Origin: Thermoanaerobaculum sp.
Lineage (GTDB): Bacteria > Acidobacteriota > Thermoanaerobaculia > Multivoradales > UBA5704
Direction: 5' to 3'
Assembly: GCA_021154885.1 (NCBI GenBank)
Contig: JAJKHS010000140.1
Span: forward strand, 1-62,854
DNA length: 62,854 nucleotides
Of the stretch, positions 1-9,422 are shown one piece after another. The notes below the pieces were generated by a model. The model was given only the letters and a program-made list of their open reading frames with translations. It was not told the DNA's origin and ran no database searches. The translations under genes and the position numbers were made by a program. How positions within the stretch are numbered: position 1 is the first letter of the stretch; each line of letters starts with the position of its first letter.

Positions 1-99
1 GACAGCAGGGACACCAGAGACAGCAGGGACGAAAAATCTCCGGTTTCGACTAATTTCATGTCCCTGTTGTCCCTGAAGTCCCTGCTGTCCTTGCTGTCC
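1..99. repeat. 9-bp repeat array in inverted arrangement (non-coding copy)
   Basis: Positions 1-30 carry units of the type GGGACAGCA. Positions 60-99 carry the reverse complement (TGTCCC-type units with TTG, AAG and CTG spacers), separated by about 29 bp of AT-richer DNA. The left arm runs off the window start. The same architecture recurs inside the NRPS gene at 41676-41781, including a GGGACGAA junction after the left arm. It lies downstream of the patatin gene, where the arms could fold into a long hairpin, so a terminator role is possible. No gene is seen in 1-140. Confidence 0.7.
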
Positions 100-140
100 T
101 GCACCAACGCTGCCTACGAGCTTTTCTGCCGCGCAGGCTC

Positions 141-3100
141 CTAGTCCGCACCGCCGACCAGGACGCTCAACTGGAAGCGCGGAGGCCCCCAGCTCTCCAC
201 CAGCCCGACCCGCCGCGACAGGTCCTGGTCGGCCACCTTTCGCATCCGCTCGACGACTTGGCGGCGAAAATCGAACAACTCCGGCCAGTCCGGCTCATCC
301 CGCCAGGGTGAGAGCGAGACGACGAAGAGCCCGCGCCGGCTCAACCGGTCGACCTGCTGCGAGCGCTCGAACAGGAAGCCGGGAAGCCGGAGCAGATCCC
401 CGACCAGGGGTCCGGTGAGCGGAGGCCACCGTGAGGGTCCGGCCACGGGCCCGGAGGGGCCGAGAGGGTTGGTGGATTCTACGATCAGCACCTGCTCCGC
501 GGCGACGCTCAGGGCGGCGTCCACCGGCTCGTTGTTCGAGTAGCCGCCGTCGACGAGCGCCTCCTTGTGGACCTCTCCGGACTTGTCCTTCAGGTCCAGC
601 AGATGCGCCGGAAAGATGGGGAAGGGAGAGCCGGAGGCGAAGACGACCTCGTCGACGTCCTTCGCGCGCTTGTCGCTGAAATTCTGGCAGTCGCCCTGCG
701 GCGCCGGCAGGCTCACACCTCCTCGCGGCTGGATGCGGTAGGTGTACCAAAGGGCGCCGGGCTTCCTGGACACGGGAGGACAGTCCGTGACGCCGCCCGG
801 CAGCACCAGGAAGTAGCGCGTGCCGTCGCGTTCGAGGACGTTGGCCGGCACCAGGAGCTGCGAGGTCAGCCGGTGCGGGTCGCCCTTGGGGTTCGCCTGC
901 CGGTACTCCCTATTGAAGTTGCCCACGGCCGTCTTCAGGAACCCATGCGCGTGGCCGTTGCCGTAAAGGGCCGGCGCCAGAATGAGGTTCCACCAGAAGA
1001 ACGAGAGCATCGTCACGGCGGCGATGCGCACGAACCTGCGGCCCGCCAGGGCACAGTTGGGATGGCTGGAGCAGAGGTACCGAAGGCCACGAAAGACGTG
1101 CCGGCCCCATCTCGCCTCGCGCCAGGCGCACCCCACGGCGATGAGCAGGTAGCCGAGGACCAGGCTGGTGAGGCTCAGCCAGACCCAGAAGCCCAGGGTC
1201 AGCTCGAGCGGCGAGAGCAGGTCCGGCTTCATGTACATCACGGTGGCGAGCAGGCCATACACCCCGAGGACGAGGAACAGACTGACGAGAAAGCCGGCCA
1301 GGAAGTCGCCCACCTTCTCCAGGTGATAGTGGCGCGAGGAGCAGAGCCAGAGGATCACCCCCACCAGAACGCAGAGGACTCCCAGGCAGATCAGCAACGA
1401 TCCCCGGGAGAGCTTGAGCCCGTCCACCAAGCCGTCGATCCAGCGCTTCCCTTCTCGCCCGCCCCAGATGGGCAGCAGCGGCAACGCGACGAGAACGCCG
1501 CCCGCGAGCAGCGCCAGCCCGGAGCAGAGGCCGAAAAGACGGTCGTAGGGCCGGGCCTGGACCTCCGTCCGGAGGATCAGGCATTGATCGGCGAACATGG
1601 CCAGCGACGCGCAGAGGGCGTAGAACAGGCCCTCGATCTCCGGGATGTGCTCCTGCGAGAGGCTGCCGTTGACCAGCCGGACCAGCAGAGGGGTGAGGAT
1701 GAGCAGCGGCCAGACGGTGACCCGCAGAAGCCGGCGCCCGGTCCTCTCCGGCGGCGGCGCGTCGTCCCGGAGAGGGGACTTTCTCCGCAGAGAGGTCAGG
1801 GTCAACAGCGCGGCGAAGAGGGAGACGATCGTCACCACGCTGAGATAGCGCGGCAGGTCGGTCCGGCCGAAGATGTCGGTGCTGTCGAGGACCTCGCGGT
1901 TCTCCTTCTCCCAGAGCACCTGCGACAGGTTCCACGGACCGTTCTCCGCCAGCCGCGCGACGAAATATCCCAGCAGCGCGCCGCCGCTGGTGCCGATCAC
2001 GAAATCCACGTCGACCGGGTTCGCCTCCGCCTGCGGCGCCGTCCTGGTGAGAGCGTTCTTCAAGTACCCCTGACTATAGAGCGCGTCCATGAGCCGCGAC
2101 TGGTAGACGGCCTTCACCCCGCCGCCGGGCAGCACCAGGGCGAGCTGCGCCTTTCCCGAGGTCGACTGATGCTGCCGCAACAGCCCGATGCTCTCGTCGA
2201 CCGTGAAGCCGAAGGTGCGCACGCCGAAGTAGGGATCGGGCGTGAGCAGCGACTGGAAGGCGGCTGGCACCGGCTTGCTCGCCAGCAGGGCCGTCAGCTC
2301 CGGCGGGAGCGCCACGTCCGGGGGGAGGAGACGGCCCGGCTCGAAGATCCGAGCCGCGGCTCGCCTCGTGATCACCAGATGGTCCTCGTACTGCGGTCCG
2401 GAGCCGGCGGGCTCTTCGTCCGCCATGATCTCGATCAACCTGCTCGACGTCCCCTGCCCCTTCTCCAGGGTGCCGTCGAGGGTGAAGCGCGCATGGTCGA
2501 AGAAGGACGTCCAGAAGCGGTCCGTCAGCTTCCCGGCCGCGTCCGCCGAGAGCCTGGTTTCGCCCAGCCGGGCCTGCAGCCATTTTGCCGTCTCGGCCAC
2601 CGGGTGCAGGAAGCCGCCCGTGGACAGGTGGGACGCCAGGGCGATCCGGTAGTCGGGCCCGCGGGGCAACGCCGAGCAGGGCCGGCCATCCGCGAGCCGC
2701 AGGGAACCGGCGGCACTGCCGGCGCCCTTGGCGAGACCGCACCAGAGCTGCCAGCGGAAGCTCTCGAAATCTTTCGCGGGCTCATCGCGCGCCGTCCAGT
2801 TTCCCGCCTCGGCGCTCCAGGATCGCAGACGGTCGGAGAGGTCGGGCGTGAGGAGGTTGTCAAAACCGTGCTCGACCGGGTTGAGCTCCAAGAGATCTAC
2901 CCCGTCCCGACGCAGCAGCTCGGCGCCGAGGTCCGGCACCGCCGCCACGTCGATGAGCCGCTGACCGAGCCAGTCGAGGATCTGGTAGTCGTTGCCGATC
3001 GCGATGTTGACCTGCAGCCTGCGCCCGCCCCGGCATCTCCCCTGCTCCTGGTAGGTCGAGGAGAAGAGGGCCTCGGCGGCCTTGCGCAGATCTTCGAACC

Positions 3101-3257
3101 GGACGTTCAGAGGATCGTGCGGCTGCGGCAGGCCGACGTTGAGGACCTGCGGCAGGAGGTCCTCGCAGTTGGCCTGCGGGAGGAGCGAAGCCCGGGCCGC
3201 CGCCGGGACGAGGAGGAGGACGATGACCAGGGCGCGGATCTTGGCTGACGGAAACAT
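141..3257 (-). CDS. Patatin-like phospholipase with internal membrane domain
   Basis: 1038-aa protein with an N-terminal signal peptide (about residues 1-23, cut near AAARAS). Patatin hallmarks are visible: a glycine-rich oxyanion loop GGGVK (378-382), nucleophile motif GTSGG with Ser424, and the catalytic-Asp motif DGG (903-905). About 480 residues separate Ser from Asp, far more than in ordinary patatins, and this insert holds roughly eight hydrophobic helices (about 470-790). Residues 40-130 resemble the start of a periplasmic substrate-binding fold (PhnD-like); that is an inference. The likely role is hydrolysis of lipid acyl esters at the membrane. The gene is monocistronic; its start is 215 bp from the divergent channel-like gene. 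Family assignment is firm; substrate and topology are not known. Confidence 0.82.
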   Translation of the reverse strand: MFPSAKIRALVIVLLLVPAAARASLLPQANCEDLLPQVLNVGLPQPHDPLNVRFEDLRKAAEALFSSTYQEQGRCRGGRRLQVNIAIGNDYQILDWLGQRLIDVAAVPDLGAELLRRDGVDLLELNPVEHGFDNLLTPDLSDRLRSWSAEAGNWTARDEPAKDFESFRWQLWCGLAKGAGSAAGSLRLADGRPCSALPRGPDYRIALASHLSTGGFLHPVAETAKWLQARLGETRLSADAAGKLTDRFWTSFFDHARFTLDGTLEKGQGTSSRLIEIMADEEPAGSGPQYEDHLVITRRAAARIFEPGRLLPPDVALPPELTALLASKPVPAAFQSLLTPDPYFGVRTFGFTVDESIGLLRQHQSTSGKAQLALVLPGGGVKAVYQSRLMDALYSQGYLKNALTRTAPQAEANPVDVDFVIGTSGGALLGYFVARLAENGPWNLSQVLWEKENREVLDSTDIFGRTDLPRYLSVVTIVSLFAALLTLTSLRRKSPLRDDAPPPERTGRRLLRVTVWPLLILTPLLVRLVNGSLSQEHIPEIEGLFYALCASLAMFADQCLILRTEVQARPYDRLFGLCSGLALLAGGVLVALPLLPIWGGREGKRWIDGLVDGLKLSRGSLLICLGVLCVLVGVILWLCSSRHYHLEKVGDFLAGFLVSLFLVLGVYGLLATVMYMKPDLLSPLELTLGFWVWLSLTSLVLGYLLIAVGCAWREARWGRHVFRGLRYLCSSHPNCALAGRRFVRIAAVTMLSFFWWNLILAPALYGNGHAHGFLKTAVGNFNREYRQANPKGDPHRLTSQLLVPANVLERDGTRYFLVLPGGVTDCPPVSRKPGALWYTYRIQPRGGVSLPAPQGDCQNFSDKRAKDVDEVVFASGSPFPIFPAHLLDLKDKSGEVHKEALVDGGYSNNEPVDAALSVAAEQVLIVESTNPLGPSGPVAGPSRWPPLTGPLVGDLLRLPGFLFERSQQVDRLSRRGLFVVSLSPWRDEPDWPELFDFRRQVVERMRKVADQDLSRRVGLVESWGPPRFQLSVLVGGAD

Positions 3258-3472
3258 CGGATCACCTCGGGGCTCGTAGGGACCCCTCCAAGCTTAGGCG
3301 ATCCTGAAGGAGATTCGTTTCAGCCGCGAGGCGAATCGAGCGGGCGGCGACTGCTCTGCGATTGCATCATTGAGAGTCGCCGCCCGAGTCCCTCTGTCAC
3401 GCACAGGAGGATGGACGGACGGGCGCCGGCAATTCCCGGCCGTGGCACGCGCCATGCTCTGCTTTCGGCACG

Positions 3473-4483
3473 GTGCGGATCGTCCTCGGGCTCGCGGGCA
3501 TCGCTCTCATCCTGTTCGTCGTCTTCGACGTGCTGTGGACCACCCTGCGCCTGGCGGGGGCGGGGCCGCTGACGTCGTGGGTGACGGACCTCCTCTGGCG
3601 GCTGGCGCTGCGCTTCGTCCCCACGCACCGGATGCTGGCCGTGACCGGCTTCGCCATCGTCCTGTTCACGGTCACCCTCTGGATCGGTCTGGATTGGCTG
3701 GGCTGGACGCTGGCGATGAACCTCTCCCCCAGCGCCGTGGTGGCGAGCCAGGGCGGGCAGCCGGCCAGCCTCGGGGCGCGAGCCTACTTCGCGGGCTCGC
3801 TCCTGATCACCGTGGGCAACAACGAATACCGGCCCGGGGGGCGCGTCTGGCAGTTGGTGTCCGACGTCGCCGCCGCCAACGGTTTCACGCTAGTCAGCCT
3901 GACCATCACGTACCTGCTGCCGCTGGTCTCGGCGGTGCGGCAGCGGCGGGAGATGTCCGTCTACGTCACGACGCTGGGGCAGAATCCACACGACATCCTG
4001 CTGCGGGCCTGGAACGGCTCCGGCTTCGGCCGCCTGGGGGATCACCTGCTCGGCCTGACCGCCCCCATGGTGTCGCTGGGCCAGGGCCACCTCGCCTACC
4101 CCGTCCTCCACTGCTTTCACAGCCCCGACTGGGAATCGGCCCTGGCCCCCTCGCTCGCCATCCTGGACGAGGCCCTCACCCTGCTCGGTGGGGTCGCCCC
4201 CGAGCTGCGCCCCGATCCCGTGGCGCTCTATCCCCTCCGGAAAGCCATCGCTCAGCTTCTCTCGACCCTGGCGGAGGCGCACGTCGAGCCGGAGCAGGTG
4301 CCGCCCCGGCCACCCTCCCTGCAGGCGTTGCGGGAGGCGGGCATCCGGACGGTGAGCGACGGCGAGATGGAGCGGCAGGTGGCCGCCCTCTCCAAGCATC
4401 GGCGGCTGATGCTGGGTCTGATCGAGGATGAAGGCTGGCAGTGGCGGGACGTGATGGTGCCTGCCGGGAATTCGCGAAGGTAG
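3473..4483 (+). CDS. Ion-channel-like membrane protein
   Basis: 336 aa from a GTG start (3473); no good Shine-Dalgarno site is visible, so the start is uncertain. Hydrophobic helices lie at about residues 2-26, 55-78 and 135-155. Between the second and third is a re-entrant-looking segment, YFAGSLLITVGNNEY (about 105-119), arranged like the pore helix and filter of two-TM potassium channels (Ion_trans_2 type), but with VGNNEY in place of the canonical VGYGD. The C-terminal ~170 residues are soluble and helical and have no recognised domain. It is divergent from the patatin gene and convergent with the peptidase-like gene 34 bp downstream. It could be a cation channel with altered selectivity or a non-conducting relative; the pore resemblance is an inference. 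Confidence 0.55.
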   Translation: MRIVLGLAGIALILFVVFDVLWTTLRLAGAGPLTSWVTDLLWRLALRFVPTHRMLAVTGFAIVLFTVTLWIGLDWLGWTLAMNLSPSAVVASQGGQPASLGARAYFAGSLLITVGNNEYRPGGRVWQLVSDVAAANGFTLVSLTITYLLPLVSAVRQRREMSVYVTTLGQNPHDILLRAWNGSGFGRLGDHLLGLTAPMVSLGQGHLAYPVLHCFHSPDWESALAPSLAILDEALTLLGGVAPELRPDPVALYPLRKAIAQLLSTLAEAHVEPEQVPPRPPSLQALREAGIRTVSDGEMERQVAALSKHRRLMLGLIEDEGWQWRDVMVPAGNSRR

Positions 4484-4517
4484 CTGGCGGCTCCTTCAGC
4501 TCGGCTTTGCTCATCGA

Positions 4518-5459
4518 TCAATTCACCCAGCCCTCCGGCCCCGGCCCCTCCAGCCGGGCGGCCGCAGCAGCCAGGCGCTGGCGCTCGCGCTCATCTTCCT
4601 CTTCCCAGACCCGGCGCTGGGCAGCGTCCCGCTGGCGGCGGTAGCGCATGGCCCAGAGGGCGAGCAGGGTGATGAGCAGCCACAGAGTCACCGAGCTGGT
4701 GAGCACGGGCACCCAGCGATACCAGAAGGTCTGGCGGCTCCAGAAGGAGTCCTCGGCGCTGGCGAGGGGGGCGCCGGTGGCGGCGAAGAAGGCGTCCTCG
4801 AAGGAGAGGCCACGGGCCACGCCGGCCAGGATCGCCGGCGCCACCCCTGGACCGTAGCGGTCGAGGAGGTCGCGCACGAAGGAGCCGGCGACGGCGTAGG
4901 CGCGGTTGACCTCGGCCTGGCCGCCGGCGAAGCGGCTGTCCAGCGCGGCCAGGGAGACCGGCCGGTCCACCAGCAGGGCGAGGGTGAGGCGGGTGCGGTC
5001 GTCGAAACCCCAGGAACGGCCGGCGATCATGGCCATCCCCTCCTGGAACCAGCGCGGCAGGGGCCGGCCGCCAGCCGCCCGGGCCACCAGCACGTGCGCC
5101 GTCTCGTGGAGCAGGACGTCGTCCAGCGACGAGTCCGGATAGTTGGGCACCCGCTCGGGCAGCAGGACGATCAGGCTCTGATCCCCCACGGCATAGCCCA
5201 CCACCCAGCGCGGCACCAGGCCCGCCTCGGGCGTGCCCTCGGGCGCCAGGACGACGCGGATGGGCGGGCCGGGGTCGGCGAGACCCGCCAGCCGCATCAC
5301 ACTGGTGAGCTGCGGCGGAGCAGCCACCCGCAGGTGCGCCGCCGTGGGCGCGAAGCGGGGAGGGGCTTCGAAGGCCAGCCGCGGCGGCTGGACGGCTGCC
5401 GCGGGGCTGGCGGCGAGGAGCGCGGCCAACAGGAGGACCGCCGCGAAGGAGCGCTTCAT
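4518..5459 (-). CDS. Membrane-anchored gluzincin (peptidase MA-like) protein
   Basis: 313 aa. A signal peptide covers residues 1-22. A zinc-peptidase motif HETAH (118-122) is followed about 18 residues later by WFQEG, whose Glu is well placed as the third zinc ligand, as in peptidase MA family gluzincins. A single C-terminal transmembrane helix (about 255-275) is followed by a basic, charged tail that would be cytoplasmic. The protein is therefore probably a periplasmic metallopeptidase tethered to the inner membrane. It is divergently transcribed from the M23 lipoprotein gene, with which it shares a 145-bp intergenic region. Zinc binding and fold are supported by motif only; the substrate is unknown. 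Confidence 0.72.
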   Translation of the reverse strand: MKRSFAAVLLLAALLAASPAAAVQPPRLAFEAPPRFAPTAAHLRVAAPPQLTSVMRLAGLADPGPPIRVVLAPEGTPEAGLVPRWVVGYAVGDQSLIVLLPERVPNYPDSSLDDVLLHETAHVLVARAAGGRPLPRWFQEGMAMIAGRSWGFDDRTRLTLALLVDRPVSLAALDSRFAGGQAEVNRAYAVAGSFVRDLLDRYGPGVAPAILAGVARGLSFEDAFFAATGAPLASAEDSFWSRQTFWYRWVPVLTSSVTLWLLITLLALWAMRYRRQRDAAQRRVWEEEDERERQRLAAAAARLEGPGPEGWVN

Positions 5460-5476
5460 GGGGTGGATCTTATCCC

Positions 5477-5504
5477 TTGAAATTTGTTACCGCCGATGTA
5501 TACT
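5477..5504 (+). promoter_or_regulatory. Sigma-70-type promoter for the M23 lipoprotein gene
   Basis: TTGAAA (5477-5482), a 16-bp spacer and TATACT (5499-5504) form a near-consensus housekeeping promoter. Transcription would begin near 5511 and give a leader of about 100 nt before the start codon at 5611. Confidence 0.6.
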
Positions 5505-5610
5505 TCCCCGTCTTGTTCCGTGGTATCTCGGCAATCAGGCGGTCTCTCGACGACGCGTATCGTCCAGCGGCAACCGGCAGCAATGCCTTGGGCTTTGAGG
5601 TGAGGTGAAC

Positions 5611-6186
5611 ATGGCTCGAAGTCGGATCCCCGGTCTTTTCCTCGTCTTCGCGGTCCTCACCCTCTCCCTCGCCGGCTGCCACCAGGCCTCGGTCCGCTAC
5701 AACGCCCGGTACTCAGGCCTCCTCTCCCAGCCCCTGCCCAGAGTGCTGCCCATCCCGGTGGACGGCGTCACCCGCGACCAGCTCCGCAACACCTGGGGCA
5801 CGGCCCGGGAGGGTGGCCGGCATCATCAGGGGATCGACATCTTCGCGCCGCGCAACACGCCCATCCGCAGCGTCACTGGGGGCGTCATCGAATTCAAGGG
5901 GATGCGCGGCCTGGGCGGCCAGGTGGTCTACGTCGTCGGGCCCGGCGGCTATCGCCACTACTACGCCCACCTCGAGGAGTATGGACCGCAGGCGGAGGGC
6001 GACTGGGTCGAGGCCGGCGAGGTCATCGGCTACGTCGGCAACTCCGGCAACGCCGCCATCTCCTCCACCCATCTCCACTACGGCCTCTACTCCCCTGCCG
6101 GCCACGCCGTGAACCCCTACACCTGGCTGCGCAGCGGCGCGCCGTTCGCGGCTGCGGCCGCAGCCACCCAGCAGGCGGCGAAGTAG
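5611..6186 (+). CDS. M23-family peptidoglycan endopeptidase lipoprotein
   Basis: 191 aa from ATG 5611. A GTG at 5605 is also in frame; the ATG was chosen because the upstream GAGGTG is better spaced. A lipoprotein signal peptide ends in the lipobox LAGC (20-23), so Cys23 should be acylated and the protein membrane-bound. The LytM/M23 core follows, with H72xxxD76 and the H154-L-H156 zinc motif plus the nearby YYAHL motif. All zinc ligands are present, so it is probably an active endopeptidase acting on peptide cross-links of murein rather than a degenerate activator such as EnvC. The protein is short, a single catalytic domain without LysM or coiled coil. It ends convergently 23 bp from the FKBP gene. 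Confidence 0.88.
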   Translation: MARSRIPGLFLVFAVLTLSLAGCHQASVRYNARYSGLLSQPLPRVLPIPVDGVTRDQLRNTWGTAREGGRHHQGIDIFAPRNTPIRSVTGGVIEFKGMRGLGGQVVYVVGPGGYRHYYAHLEEYGPQAEGDWVEAGEVIGYVGNSGNAAISSTHLHYGLYSPAGHAVNPYTWLRSGAPFAAAAAATQQAAK

Positions 6187-6209
6187 CACCTCACCGCCTG
6201 CCCTCTGCT

Positions 6210-7112
6210 TCAGACCGGCGGTTTCTTGTCGGCCGGCTTCGCGGCCGCCGGCTTCTTCGCCGCGGCGGGCTTCTGGGCGGCCTGGGGCTGGGCGCTGCCC
6301 TGGGGTTCGCCACCCGGGGCCGCAGCCGGCGCGGCGGGCGGAGCGATGGAGAGGAGCTCCACCTCGAACACCACCGGCGCGTTGGGGCCGATCACGTTGC
6401 CGTTGCCACGGTCGCCCCAGCCCAGCGCGGCCGGGAGGTAGAACTTGTATTTCGAGCCGACCTTCATGAGCTGCAGGCCCTCGGTCCAACCCGGGACCAC
6501 CTGGTTGAGGGCGAAGGTCGCGGGCTCCTTGCGGTCGTAGGAGCTCTCGAACGTCGTGCCGTCGATCAGGGTACCCTTGTAGTTCACCGTCACCGTGTCG
6601 GTGGCTTTCGGCGTCGGGCCCGTGCCCTCGGTGAGGACCTCGTACTGCAGGCCGCTCGCCGTGGTCTTGACTCCCGGTTTCGTCTTGTTCTTCGCCAGGA
6701 AGGCCTCGCCCTCGGTCTTGTTCTTCTCACCCAAGGTCTTCCGCTTGGCTTCCTGCTGCGCCATCACCTGCTGCTGGAGGCTCTGCATGGTGGCCTGCAT
6801 CTCCTCGTCGGTGAAGAGCGGCTGGCTGCCGCCGAGGCCGTCCCGCAGGCCCCGGAGGATCAGGTCGGTGTTGGCCTGGATGTCAGCGTTCTTCAGGGAC
6901 TTGCCCAGGTTGAGGCCAATGATGTAGCTGGCCTTGTCCGGCAGCGACTCCGGCTTGCCGCCCGGCGCGGCGGACGGCTGGGCGGCCGGTGCCGGGGCCG
7001 GCTGAGCGGCCGGAGCCGCGGGCTTCTGGGCAGGCTGGCCGGAGGACTGGCCGTGCGCCGCTCCAGCCGCCGCGACGAGCAGCGCGGCGGAGAGGGTGAG
7101 GAACTTTTTCAT
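6210..7112 (-). CDS. FKBP-type peptidyl-prolyl cis-trans isomerase
   Basis: 300 aa. The start at 7112 gives a clean signal peptide (MKKFLTLSAALL...) with a GGAG site upstream; an upstream in-frame ATG at 7166 would bury the signal and is less likely. After a Pro/Ala/Gln-rich linker comes a helical region typical of the FkpA/Mip N-terminal dimerisation domain (SYIIGLNLGKSL), then the FKBP domain with VNYKGTLIDGTTFESS, the VVPGW strand and GNGNVIGPNAP. The C-terminus is a Lys/Pro/Ala-rich tail ending KKPPV. It is predicted to be a periplasmic folding helper. The low-complexity regions at both ends are notable but common in FKBPs of GC-rich bacteria. Confidence 0.9.
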   Translation of the reverse strand: MKKFLTLSAALLVAAAGAAHGQSSGQPAQKPAAPAAQPAPAPAAQPSAAPGGKPESLPDKASYIIGLNLGKSLKNADIQANTDLILRGLRDGLGGSQPLFTDEEMQATMQSLQQQVMAQQEAKRKTLGEKNKTEGEAFLAKNKTKPGVKTTASGLQYEVLTEGTGPTPKATDTVTVNYKGTLIDGTTFESSYDRKEPATFALNQVVPGWTEGLQLMKVGSKYKFYLPAALGWGDRGNGNVIGPNAPVVFEVELLSIAPPAAPAAAPGGEPQGSAQPQAAQKPAAAKKPAAAKPADKKPPV

Positions 7113-7369
7113 ACGGTTCTCCAAACGTTGGATGATCCTACAAGGGAGACAGAGCGCATCGCCCATCTCCGGCGATCGGCGAATCTTACCCTACGGGAGG
7201 CGGCGGCGCTCCCGCGGTATCTCCGGAGCTAACGCAGGAGAGCGTTCCGAGATTCCACGCTACCCCAGCCGCCGCCCCGGATACACCGCCACCTCGGATC
7301 CGTCCGCGAGGAACGCCGAGTGGGCTCGCATCGCCAGATACCGCCAGCGGGCGGTGAGGAAGGGACGGA

Positions 7370-9145
7370 TCATCGCGTCCCGCTGCAGCTCATCGCCGGG
7401 CGGAGGGCCTCGCGATTCGCCTCGCCGGAGCGCAGACGGCGGGCGGGACCGTAGGGAAAAAAGGAGGGGACCTCGCCCCGCCGGTGCCGCTCCTGCAGGC
7501 CCTGCCAGAACTCGACGGTGAAAAGGTCCGAGTGCTCGCGCAGGAAAGCGTCGAGCAGCCGGCCCTGGAGGCCCAGGAAGGTGCGCAGCTCGGCGGGGAA
7601 AACGTCGTTCTCTCCCACCGTGAACCAGGGCTCGGCGGCGAGCTCCTCCTGGTCGTCGCGCGCTGGCGGGATCTCCCGAAAGACGATGTCGGTCAGGGCC
7701 GACAGCTCGTCGTAGTCGTAGGAGAGGACGCGGTCGTGACGGGTGACGCCGAAGTTCTTGAGCAGCACGTCGCCCGGAAAGACGTTGGCGGCGGCGAGCT
7801 CCTTGAGGCACCAGCCCCAGTCGAGCACCGCGGCCTCGGCCCGCTCCTCGTCCATCTCGCGCAGGAAGAGGTCGAGCGGCACCACCCGGCGCTCCACGTA
7901 GCAATGACGGATGGTCACCCACTCGCCCTCGGCCGAGAGAGTCCGGCCGGCGACCTGGAGGAGCCTCTCCAGCAGCTCGGGCGCGAAGCGGGCGCGGGGG
8001 ATCTTCAGGTGCTCGAACTCCTGGAAGCCCACCAGTCGCCCCACCCGGTCCAGGAGCTGAACCTGGCCATACTTCTCCATCACCCGCTCACGGCTGGTGT
8101 TCTTTTGCGGCGGGAAGACGTCCTTGACGATCTTGAACACCCACTCGTAGGAGGGGAGGTTGAAGACCTCCATGACCAGCCCCTGCTGGCCGCGGGCTTC
8201 GACGAACTGCTCGTCGGTGCCCGTGATGTGGCTCATGAGGTCGCGGTAGAACTCGGTCTTGCCGTGGTTCTTGTAGCCGAGGGAGATGTAGAGCTCGGCG
8301 ATGCGCTTCCTGGGCAGGATCGACTTGAGGAAGCCGATGACCTCGCGCGGGCTGTGCACGTCGACGTGGAAGTACCAGCGGGCGAAGCTGAAGACGATGC
8401 TGGTCTCGTCCTCGGTGCAGAGGGCGGCGTCGAGACCGAGCCCTTCGGCCTCGTCGTGGACGACGGCGAGGAGGACGGGCATGACCGCCGGCCCCAGCCG
8501 GGCCCGGCCCACGACGTAGGCCCCCTTGTTGCGGAAGAACACCGGTCGCAGGACGTCGACCGCCTCGATGGCCGGCGAGCCGAAGGCCGCGACCACTCCC
8601 TCGCGCAGGCGTTCGGCAGCGCGGGCGGCGTCCCCGGCGAGATCGCGGAAGGGGACTCCGAACCCGGCGTCCTCCAGGATGCGGCGCACCACGGCGGCGT
8701 CGATGCGGCGCACGGCGTACATGCGGGCATTGGCCATCTCCCAGCCGGAGAAAGGGAGGGGGAGCTCGTCGGCCACGTAGTCGATGGCCGGGTCCACCCC
8801 GGCGTGGGGGAAGACCTTGCGGGTCACGGAGTTGAAGAACGACTGGGCGATCTCGAAGTCGTCGCGCCCGAGGATCATGCGGGTGTACTCGGCCTTGAGG
8901 GCCACCCAGGTCGCGTGATCGTCGATCGCCACGCCGAGCTGTTGCTCAAGCGCCTGCACCGTCTCCCGGATGCTCCATGCCGGCAGCTCGAGCCGCTCCA
9001 GCGTGGCCTGGCGGATGCCCGTCCAATCCCGCGCCTCGAACCGCTGGCGCACCCGGCGGGTGATCTCCAGCAGTTGGAGCTGCTGCCTCTCCAGCGCCTC
9101 GCGGATGGATTCGGCCGCGCGAGCGGCGGGGGACGGGGAGATCAT
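7370..9145 (-). CDS. aceK: Isocitrate dehydrogenase kinase/phosphatase
   Basis: 591 aa, close to the usual ~580 aa of AceK. This enzyme reversibly phosphorylates isocitrate dehydrogenase and so directs carbon between the TCA cycle and the glyoxylate bypass. The kinase core is recognisable: the ATP-site lysine region WVFKIVKD (335-342), then KELAAANVFPGD (448-459), LLKNFGV with Asn464, and the metal-binding DYDE (477-480). The N-terminal ~300 residues match the AceK regulatory half, with the conserved SFFNSVTRKVF segment near 102. The usual partners aceA and aceB are not adjacent. The start codon lies just outside the REP array of the neighbouring RAYT element. Confidence 0.93.
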   Translation of the reverse strand: MISPSPAARAAESIREALERQQLQLLEITRRVRQRFEARDWTGIRQATLERLELPAWSIRETVQALEQQLGVAIDDHATWVALKAEYTRMILGRDDFEIAQSFFNSVTRKVFPHAGVDPAIDYVADELPLPFSGWEMANARMYAVRRIDAAVVRRILEDAGFGVPFRDLAGDAARAAERLREGVVAAFGSPAIEAVDVLRPVFFRNKGAYVVGRARLGPAVMPVLLAVVHDEAEGLGLDAALCTEDETSIVFSFARWYFHVDVHSPREVIGFLKSILPRKRIAELYISLGYKNHGKTEFYRDLMSHITGTDEQFVEARGQQGLVMEVFNLPSYEWVFKIVKDVFPPQKNTSRERVMEKYGQVQLLDRVGRLVGFQEFEHLKIPRARFAPELLERLLQVAGRTLSAEGEWVTIRHCYVERRVVPLDLFLREMDEERAEAAVLDWGWCLKELAAANVFPGDVLLKNFGVTRHDRVLSYDYDELSALTDIVFREIPPARDDQEELAAEPWFTVGENDVFPAELRTFLGLQGRLLDAFLREHSDLFTVEFWQGLQERHRRGEVPSFFPYGPARRLRSGEANREALRPAMSCSGTR

Positions 9146-9263
9146 GGAGGGATGGTATACCGGGGCGCGCGTGCGGGATCGTTGAGGGCTCCCATCGAGA
9201 GACGAGCCGTCCCGGAGAGGAACCGGTCGCGGCCGGCCAAGCGAGAGGCGACCCGCCGTCCCG

Positions 9264-9391
9264 CGTGCGGAATCGGTGAGGGCCTCCCATCGAGAGACGA
9301 CCCGCCGTCCCCGTGGTATCCGCGAGGGTATCGTAGCGGGTCTGGGTCGTCTCTACGGGCCGGTATCGTGTTGGCGGCCGGTGTCGATTCC
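9264..9391. repeat. Left inverted REP arm of the RAYT locus
   Basis: Begins near GTGCGGAATCGGTGAGG and ends near GGTGTCGATTCC. Reverse-complemented it matches 9913-10043 over nearly its whole length with scattered substitutions. Confidence 0.8.
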
Positions 9392-9422
9392 TTAGGGGTG
9401 TGGTATAGGATCATGGGTCGAA

